This document shows positions 17,737 through 25,423 of a stretch of DNA of 64,000 nucleotides, piece by piece. The number at the start of each line of letters is the position of its first letter. The stretch's first letter is position 1. The notes under the pieces are model-generated. The model was not told the origin of the DNA. It saw only the letters and a list, made by a program, of their open reading frames with translations, and did not search any database. This DNA is from Castellaniella hirudinis_A (GTDB taxonomy: Bacteria > Pseudomonadota > Gammaproteobacteria > Burkholderiales > Burkholderiaceae_B): positions 6,206-70,205 of the forward strand of contig NZ_JBLGTV010000016.1 in assembly GCF_047468865.1 (NCBI RefSeq), written 5' to 3'. The translations under genes and the position numbers were made by a program.

Positions 17737-18456
17737 TTAATCACGCGGCTGGGCCGGTTCGCCTCGCGCCAGGCGTTCGGTGTTGCTGACCCCGGTATGG
17801 CGCACGTCGTCGCCGCGCACCATGTAGATGACGCGCTCGGCCATGTTCTTGGCATGGTCGCCGATGCGTTCCAGCGCCCGCGCAATGAAGATCAGGTCGA
17901 TGGAACGGGAAATCGTGCGCGGATCCTCGATCATGTAGGTGATGATGTGGCGCAGCGTGGCTTTCCATTCTTTGTCCACGTCCTTGTCGTTGCGCACCAC
18001 CTGGGCGGCGGCCACCGGGTCTTCGCGGGCGAAGGCATCCAGGGCGGCGCGGATCATGCTGGCCACGGCATCGGCCATGTGGCGCAATTCGACCACGGGC
18101 TCGTAGGCCGAATCGGCCTCGTGCAGACGGCGCGCCACCTTGGCGATCTTCTCGGCCTCGTCGCCGCAGCGTTCCATGTCGGTCAGCATTTTGGAAATCG
18201 ACAGCAGCAGGCGGAGATCCACCGCCGTGGGCTGGTTGCGCGCAATCAGCTGGCCGATGCGCTCGTCGATGTCGACCTCGAACTGGTTGACCTGTTTTTC
18301 GTGCGCCCGGACGCGATCCACCCACTGCAACTGGCCTTCGGTCAGGGCTCGCATGCTATCCAGCACCATGGACTCGACCAGCCCGCCCATCTGCAAAAAC
18401 AGGGAGCGCGTGGTTTCTAGTTCGGCATGAAATAATTTATTGGTGTGTTCCAGCAT
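17737..18456 (-). CDS. phoU: Phosphate-signalling complex regulator PhoU
   Basis: This 239-residue protein has two three-helix PhoU repeats, visible as MERCGDEAEKIAKVARRLHE near residues 93-112 and ALERIGDHAKNMAERVIYM near 193-211. These carry the E/DxxxD metal-binding motifs. PhoU links the Pst transporter to the PhoR kinase and keeps the Pho regulon off when phosphate is plentiful. Here phoU stands alone, without pst or phoBR genes in the window. A good Pho box lies about 125 bases upstream (18582-18599), which suggests its own PhoB-dependent promoter. Confidence 0.95.
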   Translation of the reverse strand: MLEHTNKLFHAELETTRSLFLQMGGLVESMVLDSMRALTEGQLQWVDRVRAHEKQVNQFEVDIDERIGQLIARNQPTAVDLRLLLSISKMLTDMERCGDEAEKIAKVARRLHEADSAYEPVVELRHMADAVASMIRAALDAFAREDPVAAAQVVRNDKDVDKEWKATLRHIITYMIEDPRTISRSIDLIFIARALERIGDHAKNMAERVIYMVRGDDVRHTGVSNTERLARGEPAQPRD

Positions 18457-18565
18457 CTAGGGGCCTCTGTCTGCCTATGATGAAGGCGAATGTAACAAAG
18501 CAAAGGGTAGCATTGCGCCGATGGAATGGAAAGCCGGCGGCCTGCGCGGATAAAGAGATGGGCAC

Positions 18566-18599
18566 ACGATAGCAGGCGATCATGACAAGGCCATGACAA
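18566..18599 (-). promoter_or_regulatory. Candidate Pho box and -10 element upstream of phoU
   Basis: Read on the minus strand, two identical heptamers TTGTCAT (18599-18593 and 18588-18582) are separated by GGCC, giving the 11-base period of a PhoB site (consensus CTGTCAT, four-base spacer). Ten bases after the box lies TATCGT (18571-18566) in the -10 position, with no separate -35, as in PhoB-activated promoters. Predicted transcription start is near 18559, leaving about 100 bases of leader before phoU. Confidence 0.65.
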
Positions 18600-18695
18600 G
18601 ACACGGCCTGGCCATGGCCAAAGCTGCCGGGGGACAGGCCCGGGGCACGCCGGCTGGCCCCCGGACGCCAGCCCGCCAGCGGCGCGGACAGGGGC

Positions 18696-19382
18696 TCAAT
18701 CGTCTTGCAATGCCAGCCGGGACACGCCGTCCTGGCCAGCCACCAGCGCCACATGGGCGCCCGAAATCGCAAACAGGCCGCAGCAGACGACGCCGGGGAT
18801 ATTATTCAGCAAAGCCTCGAAGGCGGCGGGATCGCCCTGGTAGTCCAGGCCGGCCACATCCAGGATCTGGTTGCCGTTGTCGGTGACGAAATCGGCGCGC
18901 AGCCGGGGCAGGCCGCCCAGCTGGCGGATTTCACGCGCTACCGCTTCGCGCGCCAGCGGAATGACCTCGATGGGCAGGTCGAAGCCGCCCAGCTGCGACA
19001 CCAGTTTGGTGTCATCCACGATGCAGACAAAGCGGTCGGCCACCGAGGAAACGATTTTTTCACGCGTCAAGGCCCCGCCTCCGCCCTTGATCATGTTCAG
19101 TTGGTGGTCAATCTCGTCGGCCCCATCCACATACAGGGCCGTGCCGGGAACGTCGTTCAAATCCAGCACGGCGATGCCCGCCGCCTGCAGGCGGCGGGTG
19201 CTGCGTTCGGAGCTGGACACCGCCGCCTGGAAGGCGTCGCGGTGCGCAGCCAGCAGGTCGATGAAGCGATCCACCGTGGATCCGGTGCCCACCCCCAGGA
19301 TACTGTCGGGCTGCAATTGAGGCAGCACATAGTCCAGCGCGGCCTGGGCGGCCTGTTGCTTGAGTTGATCCTGGGTAAACAT
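18696..19382 (-). CDS. rpiA: Ribose-5-phosphate isomerase A
   Basis: This enzyme of about 228 residues interconverts ribose-5-phosphate and ribulose-5-phosphate in the pentose phosphate pathway. Motifs are GVGTGSTVDRFI (phosphate loop), the catalytic DGADEID, and KGGGGALTREKIV with the active-site lysine. I chose the ATG at 19382, which gives MFTQDQLKQQAAQ, the usual family start. An in-frame ATG at 19397 would add five residues and has no better ribosome-binding site. It lies downstream of the small DUF1328 gene with a 104-base gap, and 239 bases upstream of phoU. Confidence 0.94.
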   Translation of the reverse strand: MFTQDQLKQQAAQAALDYVLPQLQPDSILGVGTGSTVDRFIDLLAAHRDAFQAAVSSSERSTRRLQAAGIAVLDLNDVPGTALYVDGADEIDHQLNMIKGGGGALTREKIVSSVADRFVCIVDDTKLVSQLGGFDLPIEVIPLAREAVAREIRQLGGLPRLRADFVTDNGNQILDVAGLDYQGDPAAFEALLNNIPGVVCCGLFAISGAHVALVAGQDGVSRLALQDD

Positions 19383-19486
19383 GGGGCCATCATCCATTCA
19401 GTGTCGGAAAGGCCCCATTTTAAAGGGAGCGCCGGCCGCCCGCCAGGGCGAGACAACCGCCCATGGCGCCACGCGGCTCGGCGACC

Positions 19487-19651
19487 TCAGAGCTTGGGGC
19501 GGCGACCGGTGATCAACGAGACCACGAACAGTATCAGGAAGATGACGAACAGCACCTTGGCAATTGTGGCGGCAACCCCGGCCACACCGAAAAAACCCAG
19601 GAACCCGGCAACCAGGGCGATGACCAAGAAAACAAGCGCATAGTGCAACAT
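19487..19651 (-). CDS. Small DUF1328-family membrane protein (YtjA-like)
   Basis: This 54-residue protein starts MLHYALVFLVIALVAGFLGF and has two hydrophobic helices (about residues 3-22 and 28-48) joined by a Gly/Ala turn, ending in GRRPKL. This is the DUF1328/YtjA family, inner-membrane proteins of unknown function often found with stress-response genes. A strong AGGAGA ribosome-binding site precedes the ATG at 19651. Its reading frame continues upstream as a longer open frame, which I regard as non-coding because it runs across the BON lipoprotein gene. Confidence 0.85.
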   Translation of the reverse strand: MLHYALVFLVIALVAGFLGFFGVAGVAATIAKVLFVIFLILFVVSLITGRRPKL

Positions 19652-19688
19652 AAGATCTCCTTTGGAAAAATCAGGACAGGCGACGGCC

Positions 19689-20012
19689 TCAGGGTTGAAC
19701 CACCAGGTTGTTGTGCACCGCGCTGACCCCCGACACCGTGCGGGCGATGTCTCCCGCCCGCGCGCGCTCGGATTCAGAGGAAGCGAACCCGGACAACTGC
19801 ACGATCCCGCCGCGAATGGTCTTGACATTGATGTTCGCCGCAGGGCCCGCGCCCATCTGATCCGCCAGCTGGGCCTTGACCTTCGTGGTGACGACGGAAC
19901 CGTCCACGTACTGGCCGACGGATTCCTGGTGATTGGCAACGGAACAGCCCGCCAACACGGCGGCGGACAAGCCGACAACAGCGGCAAAAGCGATGTGATG
20001 TACGGTTTTCAA
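19689..20012 (-). CDS. BON-domain lipoprotein (OsmY-like)
   Basis: This 107-residue protein has a lipoprotein signal peptide: KTVHHIAFAAVVG, then the lipobox LAGC near residues 19-22. One BON domain follows (SVVTTKVKAQL...INVKTIRGGIVQLSGF...VSAVHNNLVV). It should be a lipid-anchored periplasmic or outer-membrane protein, probably stabilising the envelope under osmotic stress. I assign a TTG start at 20012-20010 because an AGGAG ribosome-binding site lies six bases upstream and it puts the signal peptide at the N terminus; no ATG fits. It is followed 37 bases later by the DUF1328 gene, and the two are probably co-transcribed. Confidence 0.85.
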   Translation of the reverse strand: MKTVHHIAFAAVVGLSAAVLAGCSVANHQESVGQYVDGSVVTTKVKAQLADQMGAGPAANINVKTIRGGIVQLSGFASSESERARAGDIARTVSGVSAVHNNLVVQP

Positions 20013-20271
20013 GGGCTTCTCCTGTAAGACGACAGGCCTCCACCCTACCCCTTCAGGCCGTCCAAGTGATGACACAGGTTTTCCAAATGCTACTTTAATG
20101 CAGGAAAATCCCGGCGACGCCCCTCGGCTGAACACCCGCCGCCGGCGCAATAAAACCCGTGGGAAAAGTTGCGGATTAAAGTATCATGAGACCGCTTCCT
20201 CTCTGATTTTTCCGCTTTCCGGCACCCGTCTTGCCGCAATCTTCCAGACAACCCATTCAAGGGGACATTCT

Positions 20272-21018
20272 ATGTGCGACTCACCCCATTGCCTGCATGC
20301 GCAGGCAGGTTCTCGCCGCGCGTTTCTGCGCACCTCCGCCGCGTTGGCCTGGACGGCATCGGCCGGCCTGGGCGGGCTGTTCAGTCCAGCCGCCTGGGCC
20401 GCCGCCCCGCCAAAACCGGAAAACGTCCTGTCGCCCGCCGACGCGCTGCAGCGCCTGGCCGAAGGCAACCAGCGTTATGTGTCGGGGGTGATGCTGCGCC
20501 ACCGCTTCGCGCCCGAACGCCCGGCCCTGGCGGGCGGGCAGAACCCGTATGCCGCCATCCTGGGCTGCGCGGATTCGCGCGTGGTGCCCGAATACGCCTT
20601 CGACAGCGGCCGGGGCGACCTGTTCGTGACCCGGGTGGCGGGCAATGTCGTCAACGACGACATGCTGGGCAGCCTGGAATACGCGGTGGCGGTGCTGAGA
20701 GTTCCGGTGATCCTGGTTCTGGGGCACGACCGATGCGGGGCCGTGGGGGCCGCCGTCAAGGCGGTGCGGGAACACACCGTATTTCCCGGACACATCCAGA
20801 CACTGGCCAATGCGCTGGCCCCGGCCGTGCGCCAGCTGGGCCCGCAGCACCAGAACGTGCTGGACGCGGCCATCGCCGAGAACGTGCGCCAGGGCGTGAC
20901 GGCCCTGGCGGCGCAATCGGACATCCTCGCCCAGGCGCAACAGGCCGGGAAACTGAAGATCGCGGGCGGCATATACCGCCTGGACACTGGCAAGGTGGAT
21001 TTCCTGGCGTCGCCCTGA
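20272..21018 (+). CDS. Beta-class carbonic anhydrase with Tat signal
   Basis: This 248-residue enzyme hydrates CO2 to bicarbonate. Zinc and active-site residues are C99, D101 and R103 in GCADSR, and H152 and C155 in GHDRCGA. The N terminus holds a twin-arginine signal (SRRAFLRTSAALAW, then a hydrophobic stretch and an AAWAAAP cleavage region near residue 43), so the folded enzyme is probably exported to the periplasm. I chose the ATG at 20272, which has AAGGGGA upstream; an in-frame start at 20098 would put unrelated sequence before the signal. It is divergent from the BON lipoprotein gene and 60 bases before pit. Confidence 0.92.
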   Translation: MCDSPHCLHAQAGSRRAFLRTSAALAWTASAGLGGLFSPAAWAAAPPKPENVLSPADALQRLAEGNQRYVSGVMLRHRFAPERPALAGGQNPYAAILGCADSRVVPEYAFDSGRGDLFVTRVAGNVVNDDMLGSLEYAVAVLRVPVILVLGHDRCGAVGAAVKAVREHTVFPGHIQTLANALAPAVRQLGPQHQNVLDAAIAENVRQGVTALAAQSDILAQAQQAGKLKIAGGIYRLDTGKVDFLASP

Positions 21019-21032
21019 GCAAAAACGGCAAC

Positions 21033-21051
21033 TGCAAAAATTTGCAATAAT
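21033..21051 (+). promoter_or_regulatory. Extended -10 promoter inside an inverted repeat, upstream of pit
   Basis: TGCAAA (21033-21038) and TTTGCA (21041-21046) form a perfect inverted repeat with a two-base spacer. It overlaps TGCAATAAT (21043-21051), an extended -10 element one mismatch from consensus. Predicted transcription start is near 21058, about 20 bases before the pit ATG. A dimeric regulator on this palindrome would block the promoter. This is inference from sequence alone. Confidence 0.4.
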
Positions 21052-21078
21052 GCCGCGTCTTCTGTCCGCATTCCTATC

Positions 21079-22551
21079 ATGTTCGACCTATTCTCCGGGC
21101 TGCCGCTGGCCGTCGGGTTCAGCCTGGTGCTGGCGCTGGCGCTCGTCCTGGCCTTTGAATTCATCAACGGTTTTCACGACACGGCCAACGCCGTCGCCAC
21201 GGTCATCTACACCAAGGCCATGCCACCCCATCTGGCGGTGTTCTTCTCGGGCATCTGCAACTTTCTCGGGGTCTTGCTGGGCGGGGTGGGGGTTGCCTAT
21301 GCCATCGTGCATTTATTGCCCATCGACGTCCTGCTCAACCTGGAGAACGGCCGCAGCCTGGCCATGGTGTATTCCATCCTGGCGGCCGCCATCGTCTGGA
21401 ACCTGGGCACTTGGTATCTGGGGATTCCCTCGTCCAGTTCGCACACGCTGATCGGAGCGATCCTGGGCGTCGGCGTGGTCAACGCCCTGCTGACCGACCT
21501 GCCCGTCAGCACCGGCGTCAACTGGGGCAAGGCGCTGGACATCGGCCTGTCGCTGATTATCTCCCCGCTGGCCGGCTTCGTGATCGCCGGCCTGATGCTG
21601 CTGGCACTGAAAAAGCTGTTCGTGGGCTCGAAAATGCACAAGACGCCCGAACAGCGCCGCACCATCGACAACAAGAAACACCCACCCTTCTGGAACCGGC
21701 TGATCCTGGTGCTGTCGGCCATGAGCGTCAGCTTCGTGCATGGGTCGAACGACGGGCAAAAGGGCATTGGCTTGATCATGCTGGTGCTGATCGGCATCGT
21801 GCCGGCCAAGTTCATCCTGGATCCGGGAGCCACGCCCTACCAGATCCAGCGCACTTATGATGCCACCGTGCACCTGCACAGCCTGTACACGCGCAATGCC
21901 GACGTCCTGGACGAGTTCCTGGCGCTGCGGACGCCGCCCGCCCCGCTGGCCCAGGATTTCCGCTGCAACCCCAGGAACACGCCGTCCACCATCCAGGCCG
22001 TGCGCCTCAGCCTGGACGGCATACATGCCTACAATGAACTGCCGCCCGCAGTGCGCGGGCAAGTGCGCCGCTATTTGCTGTGCCTGGACGATACGGCCCG
22101 CCGGGTCGCCGGCCTGGGGGTGCTGCCCGCCGCTGAAGCGGCCGACCTGCAGCGCCTGCGCCGCGACCTGACCGCCACAGCCGAATACGCCCCCTTGTGG
22201 GTGATCGCCGCCGTCGCCCTGGCCCTGGGGGTGGGCACCATGGTGGGCTGGCGCCGGGTCGTGGTGACCGTGGGCGAAAAAATCGGCAAGCAAGGGATGA
22301 CCTACGCCCAGGGGATGTCGGCCCAGATCACCGCCGTGGCGGCCATCGGGGTGGCCAACCTGTTCAGCCTGCCGGTCTCCACCACCCAGGTGCTGTCGTC
22401 CGGGGTGGCCGGCACCATGGTGGCCAACCGCAGCGGCCTGCACAATGGCACGGTGCGCACGATTCTGCTGGCCTGGCTGCTGACCTTCCCGATCAGCATG
22501 CTGCTGTCGGCCGGCCTGTTCAGCCTGACGGTCATGGCGCTGAAGATATAG
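21079..22551 (+). CDS. pitA: PiT-family inorganic phosphate transporter
   Basis: This 490-residue inner-membrane permease imports metal-phosphate with protons. Both PiT signature repeats are visible: GFHDTANAVATVIYT near residues 31-45 and FVHGSNDGQKGIGL near 219-232. The SSSSHTLIG and LPVSTTQVLSSG segments are also there. Two membrane halves flank a soluble insert of about 120 residues (about 255-370), as in E. coli PitA. It stands alone after the carbonic anhydrase gene and is convergent with potI. With phoU 2.6 kb away, it forms part of the local phosphate-handling set. Confidence 0.95.
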   Translation: MFDLFSGLPLAVGFSLVLALALVLAFEFINGFHDTANAVATVIYTKAMPPHLAVFFSGICNFLGVLLGGVGVAYAIVHLLPIDVLLNLENGRSLAMVYSILAAAIVWNLGTWYLGIPSSSSHTLIGAILGVGVVNALLTDLPVSTGVNWGKALDIGLSLIISPLAGFVIAGLMLLALKKLFVGSKMHKTPEQRRTIDNKKHPPFWNRLILVLSAMSVSFVHGSNDGQKGIGLIMLVLIGIVPAKFILDPGATPYQIQRTYDATVHLHSLYTRNADVLDEFLALRTPPAPLAQDFRCNPRNTPSTIQAVRLSLDGIHAYNELPPAVRGQVRRYLLCLDDTARRVAGLGVLPAAEAADLQRLRRDLTATAEYAPLWVIAAVALALGVGTMVGWRRVVVTVGEKIGKQGMTYAQGMSAQITAVAAIGVANLFSLPVSTTQVLSSGVAGTMVANRSGLHNGTVRTILLAWLLTFPISMLLSAGLFSLTVMALKI

Positions 22552-22561
22552 CGGAGACACG

Positions 22562-22598
22562 GACGGGACGGGCGGCCAGGCCCCGGCCCTATCCCGTC
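22562..22598 (+). terminator. Possible terminator after pit
   Basis: GACGGGA (22562-22568) pairs with TCCCGTC (22592-22598). The GC-rich intervening sequence can extend the stem, and a short T run (TGGGTTTT) follows. It overlaps the 3' end of the convergent potI gene. The T run is short, so it is only a candidate. Confidence 0.35.
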
Positions 22599-23398
22599 TG
22601 GGTTTTCCCGGCCTGGATCTGCATGCGGTTCAGCGCCACCACGATGACCCCCACCAGCACGATGAACAAGGTGGCCAGGGCATTGATCTCGGGCTTCAGG
22701 CCCAGGCGCACGCGGGAAAAGACTTCCAGCGGCAAGGTGGTATAGCCCGGCCCCGACAAAAAGGCCGCCACCACCACGTCATCCAGGGACAGGGTGAACG
22801 CCAGCAGCCAGGCCGCCATCAGGGCGGGGGCGATCAGCGGCAGGGTGATGGCGAAAAATACTTTCAAGGGGGACGCCCCCAGGTCGAGTGCGGCTTCTTC
22901 CAGGGAGCGATCCAGGTCGCGCACCCGCGACTGGATGATGACCGCCACATAGGCCGTGCACAGGGTGACGTGCCCCACCCAGATGGTGAACAGGCCATTG
23001 CCGTCCGGCCAGCCAAAGAGCTTGGACATTTCCACGAACATGAGCAACAGGGAAATGCCCAGCACGACCTCCGGCATGACCAGCGGGGCGCAGAGCATGC
23101 CGATGTACAGGCCAAAGCCGCGAAAGCGCCCCATGCGGGCCAGCACATAGCCCGCCCAGGTGCCGATGACCACGGCCGCCGTGGCCGTCAGTAAGGCGAT
23201 CAACAGCGACAGGCGGGCGGCGGCCAGCAAGGCCTGATCCTGGAACAGCGCGCGATACCAGCGCAAGGAAAACCCCGACCAGGAATTCATCAGCGTGGAA
23301 TCGTTGAAGGAAAACACCATCAGGCAGACGATGGGCACATACAGAAAGCCATAGCCCACCACCAGCGACAAGAAACGGAACCAGGACGACTGCCGCAT
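22589..23398 (-). CDS. potI: Putrescine/spermidine ABC transporter permease PotI
   Basis: This 269-residue permease has about six membrane helices, and the EAA loop EEAALDLGASPLKVFFAITL near residues 165-184 contacts the ATPase. The sequence follows PotI/PotC rather than PotH. With PotF, PotG and PotH it forms a putrescine importer. Its ATG (23398-23396) shares one base with the potH stop (TGATG), so translation is coupled. It is the last gene of the pot operon. Confidence 0.94.
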   Translation of the reverse strand: MRQSSWFRFLSLVVGYGFLYVPIVCLMVFSFNDSTLMNSWSGFSLRWYRALFQDQALLAAARLSLLIALLTATAAVVIGTWAGYVLARMGRFRGFGLYIGMLCAPLVMPEVVLGISLLLMFVEMSKLFGWPDGNGLFTIWVGHVTLCTAYVAVIIQSRVRDLDRSLEEAALDLGASPLKVFFAITLPLIAPALMAAWLLAFTLSLDDVVVAAFLSGPGYTTLPLEVFSRVRLGLKPEINALATLFIVLVGVIVVALNRMQIQAGKTQTG

Positions 23399-24297
23399 CA
23401 GGCCCCCCGGCCGGTCAATTGGCGGGCCTGGTTGTACTGGAACAGCGACAGCGGCACCAGCAGCAGCAGAACCATCACGCAGGTGACGGCGGCGGCCATG
23501 GGCCAGTCCGCGTTATTGAAGAATTCATTCCACATGACGCGCCCCATCATCAGGGTATTGGCCCCACCCAGCATCTCCGGGATGACGTATTCGCCCACCG
23601 AGGGGATGAACACCAGCATGGCCCCGGCCACAACCCCCGGCATGGACAGCGGCAGCGTGACGTTAAGAAACACTTGCCAGGGCCGGGCGCCCAGGTCGTA
23701 GGCGGCCTCCAGCAGACGGTTGTCCAGCTTGACCAGATTGGCATACAGCGGCAGGATGAAAAACGGCAGGTAGGCGTAGACCAGCCCGACATACACGGCC
23801 CAATCGGTGCGATAGATTTCCAGCGGGGCGTCGATGAGCCCCAGGCCCATCAGCAGATTGTTCAGCAAGCCGTCGTTGCGCAGAATGCCCACCCAGGCGT
23901 ACACGCGCAACAGCAGCGAGGTCCAGAACGGCAGAATCACCCCCAGCAGCAGCAGATTGCGAACCTGCGGGCGCGAACGGGCGATCTGGTAGGCCATGGG
24001 ATAGCCGATCAGCGCGCAGCACAGGGTCGTCACCAGGGCCATCTTGACCGAATTGAGATACACCGCCACGTACAGGCTGTCGGTGAACAGCAGGATGTAG
24101 CCGCGCAGGTGCAGGGCCAGCGACAGGGTTTCGTCTTCCAGCGTGGCGATGGGCAGATAAGGCGGGATACCGAACTGCAGATCCGAAAAGCTGATTTTCA
24201 ACACCAGCAGAAACGGCACCAGCAAAAACAGCATCAGCCAGACAAAGGGGACGGCGATCGCCCACTGCCGGGCGCTGGGACGGCGACCGCGGATCAT
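23398..24297 (-). CDS. potH: Putrescine ABC transporter permease PotH
   Basis: This 299-residue permease starts MIRGRRPSARQWAIAVPFVW, with a first helix at about residues 12-32 and about six helices in all. The EAA loop is LEAAYDLGARPWQVFLNVTL near 195-214, followed by SVGEYVIPEMLGG, typical of PotH/PotB. I placed the start at the ATG 24297, which overlaps the potG stop (ATGA at 24294-24297); the longer open frame upstream lies inside potG. It pairs with PotI in the membrane. Confidence 0.94.
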   Translation of the reverse strand: MIRGRRPSARQWAIAVPFVWLMLFLLVPFLLVLKISFSDLQFGIPPYLPIATLEDETLSLALHLRGYILLFTDSLYVAVYLNSVKMALVTTLCCALIGYPMAYQIARSRPQVRNLLLLGVILPFWTSLLLRVYAWVGILRNDGLLNNLLMGLGLIDAPLEIYRTDWAVYVGLVYAYLPFFILPLYANLVKLDNRLLEAAYDLGARPWQVFLNVTLPLSMPGVVAGAMLVFIPSVGEYVIPEMLGGANTLMMGRVMWNEFFNNADWPMAAAVTCVMVLLLLVPLSLFQYNQARQLTGRGA

Positions 24298-25421
24298 GAG
24301 GCCAGCACGGCGCCGGCATCGTGCGACCAGCTGACGTAGATTTCTTCGTCCACGCCGGGCGCATCGGACTGGCTCCAGTCCAGGGTGGGCACGCTGGCCT
24401 CGATCACCTGGCCCGCGTCCAGGCGGATCTGGTAGCGCGCATAGCTGCCCATCCAGGCGACGTGCGACACCATGCCGTGGCCCCAGTTGAAGTCGGATTC
24501 CGGGGCCTGGCGGGCCACGCGGATCTGCTCGGGCCGGATCGACACATGGACTTCCATGCCCAGGGGTTCGCTGATCCCGTGGCTGACGAACAAGGGCCGG
24601 GACAGGGCGTCGCTTTCGATCTGGACGTGGTCGGGCTCGTCCACCACGATGGTGCCGGTAAAGAGATTGGTGGAGCCGATGAAGCCCGCCACGAAGCGCG
24701 TGCTGGGAAAGGTGTAAACGTCGCGCGGCGTGCCGCACTGCACGATCTGGCCATCGCTCATGACAGCCAGGCGGCTGGCCATGGTCATGGCTTCCTCCTG
24801 GTCGTGCGTGACCATGATGCAGGTGACGCCCACCTGATCCAGGATCTTGACCAGCTCGATCTGCGTGGCCTGGCGGATTTGCTTGTCCAGGGCCGACATG
24901 GGCTCATCCAGCAGCAGCAGCTTGGGGCGCTTCACCAGGCTGCGCGCCAGGGCCACGCGCTGCTGCTGGCCGCCCGACAACTGATGCGGCTTACGCCGGG
25001 CGTAGCCCGCCATCTGCACCAGGTCCAGGGCCTCGAAGACGCGCTCGTGGATTTCGTGACGCGCCACGCCTTCTTGCTTGAGCCCGAAGGCCACGTTGGC
25101 CTCGACCGTCATGTGGGGAAACAAGGCGTAGGACTGGAACATCATGTTGACCGGCCGCCGGTGCGGCGGCAGGCTGGTGATGTCCTCGTCGTCCAGGATG
25201 ATGCGCCCGGAGGTGGGTTCTTCGAACCCGGCCAGCATGCGCAGCAGGGTGGATTTGCCGCAGCCCGAGCTGCCCAGCAGCGCGAAGACTTCGTGGCGGC
25301 GCACCGACAGGCTGACCGAGCGCACCGCCACCGTGTCGCCGAAGATTTTGACGACATCCTCGATGCGCACGAAATCATCGGCCTCGCCCTGGCGGGGCAT
25401 GCCGCGCGGGTCCTGCATCAC
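24294..25421 (-). CDS. potG: Putrescine ABC transporter ATP-binding protein PotG
   Basis: This 375-residue ATPase has Walker A GSSGCGKST near residues 50-58, Q-loop MMFQSYALFPHMTV, signature LSGGQQQR near 147-154, Walker B LLLLDEP and the H-loop MVTHDQEEAM. A C-terminal TOBE domain follows (about 290-370, VSIRPEQIRV...). It energises putrescine uptake by PotHI. It begins two bases after potF ends and overlaps potH by four bases, so the four genes form a single operon in the order potF, potG, potH, potI. Confidence 0.95.
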   Translation of the reverse strand: MMQDPRGMPRQGEADDFVRIEDVVKIFGDTVAVRSVSLSVRRHEVFALLGSSGCGKSTLLRMLAGFEEPTSGRIILDDEDITSLPPHRRPVNMMFQSYALFPHMTVEANVAFGLKQEGVARHEIHERVFEALDLVQMAGYARRKPHQLSGGQQQRVALARSLVKRPKLLLLDEPMSALDKQIRQATQIELVKILDQVGVTCIMVTHDQEEAMTMASRLAVMSDGQIVQCGTPRDVYTFPSTRFVAGFIGSTNLFTGTIVVDEPDHVQIESDALSRPLFVSHGISEPLGMEVHVSIRPEQIRVARQAPESDFNWGHGMVSHVAWMGSYARYQIRLDAGQVIEASVPTLDWSQSDAPGVDEEIYVSWSHDAGAVLAS

Positions 25422-25423
25422 CG

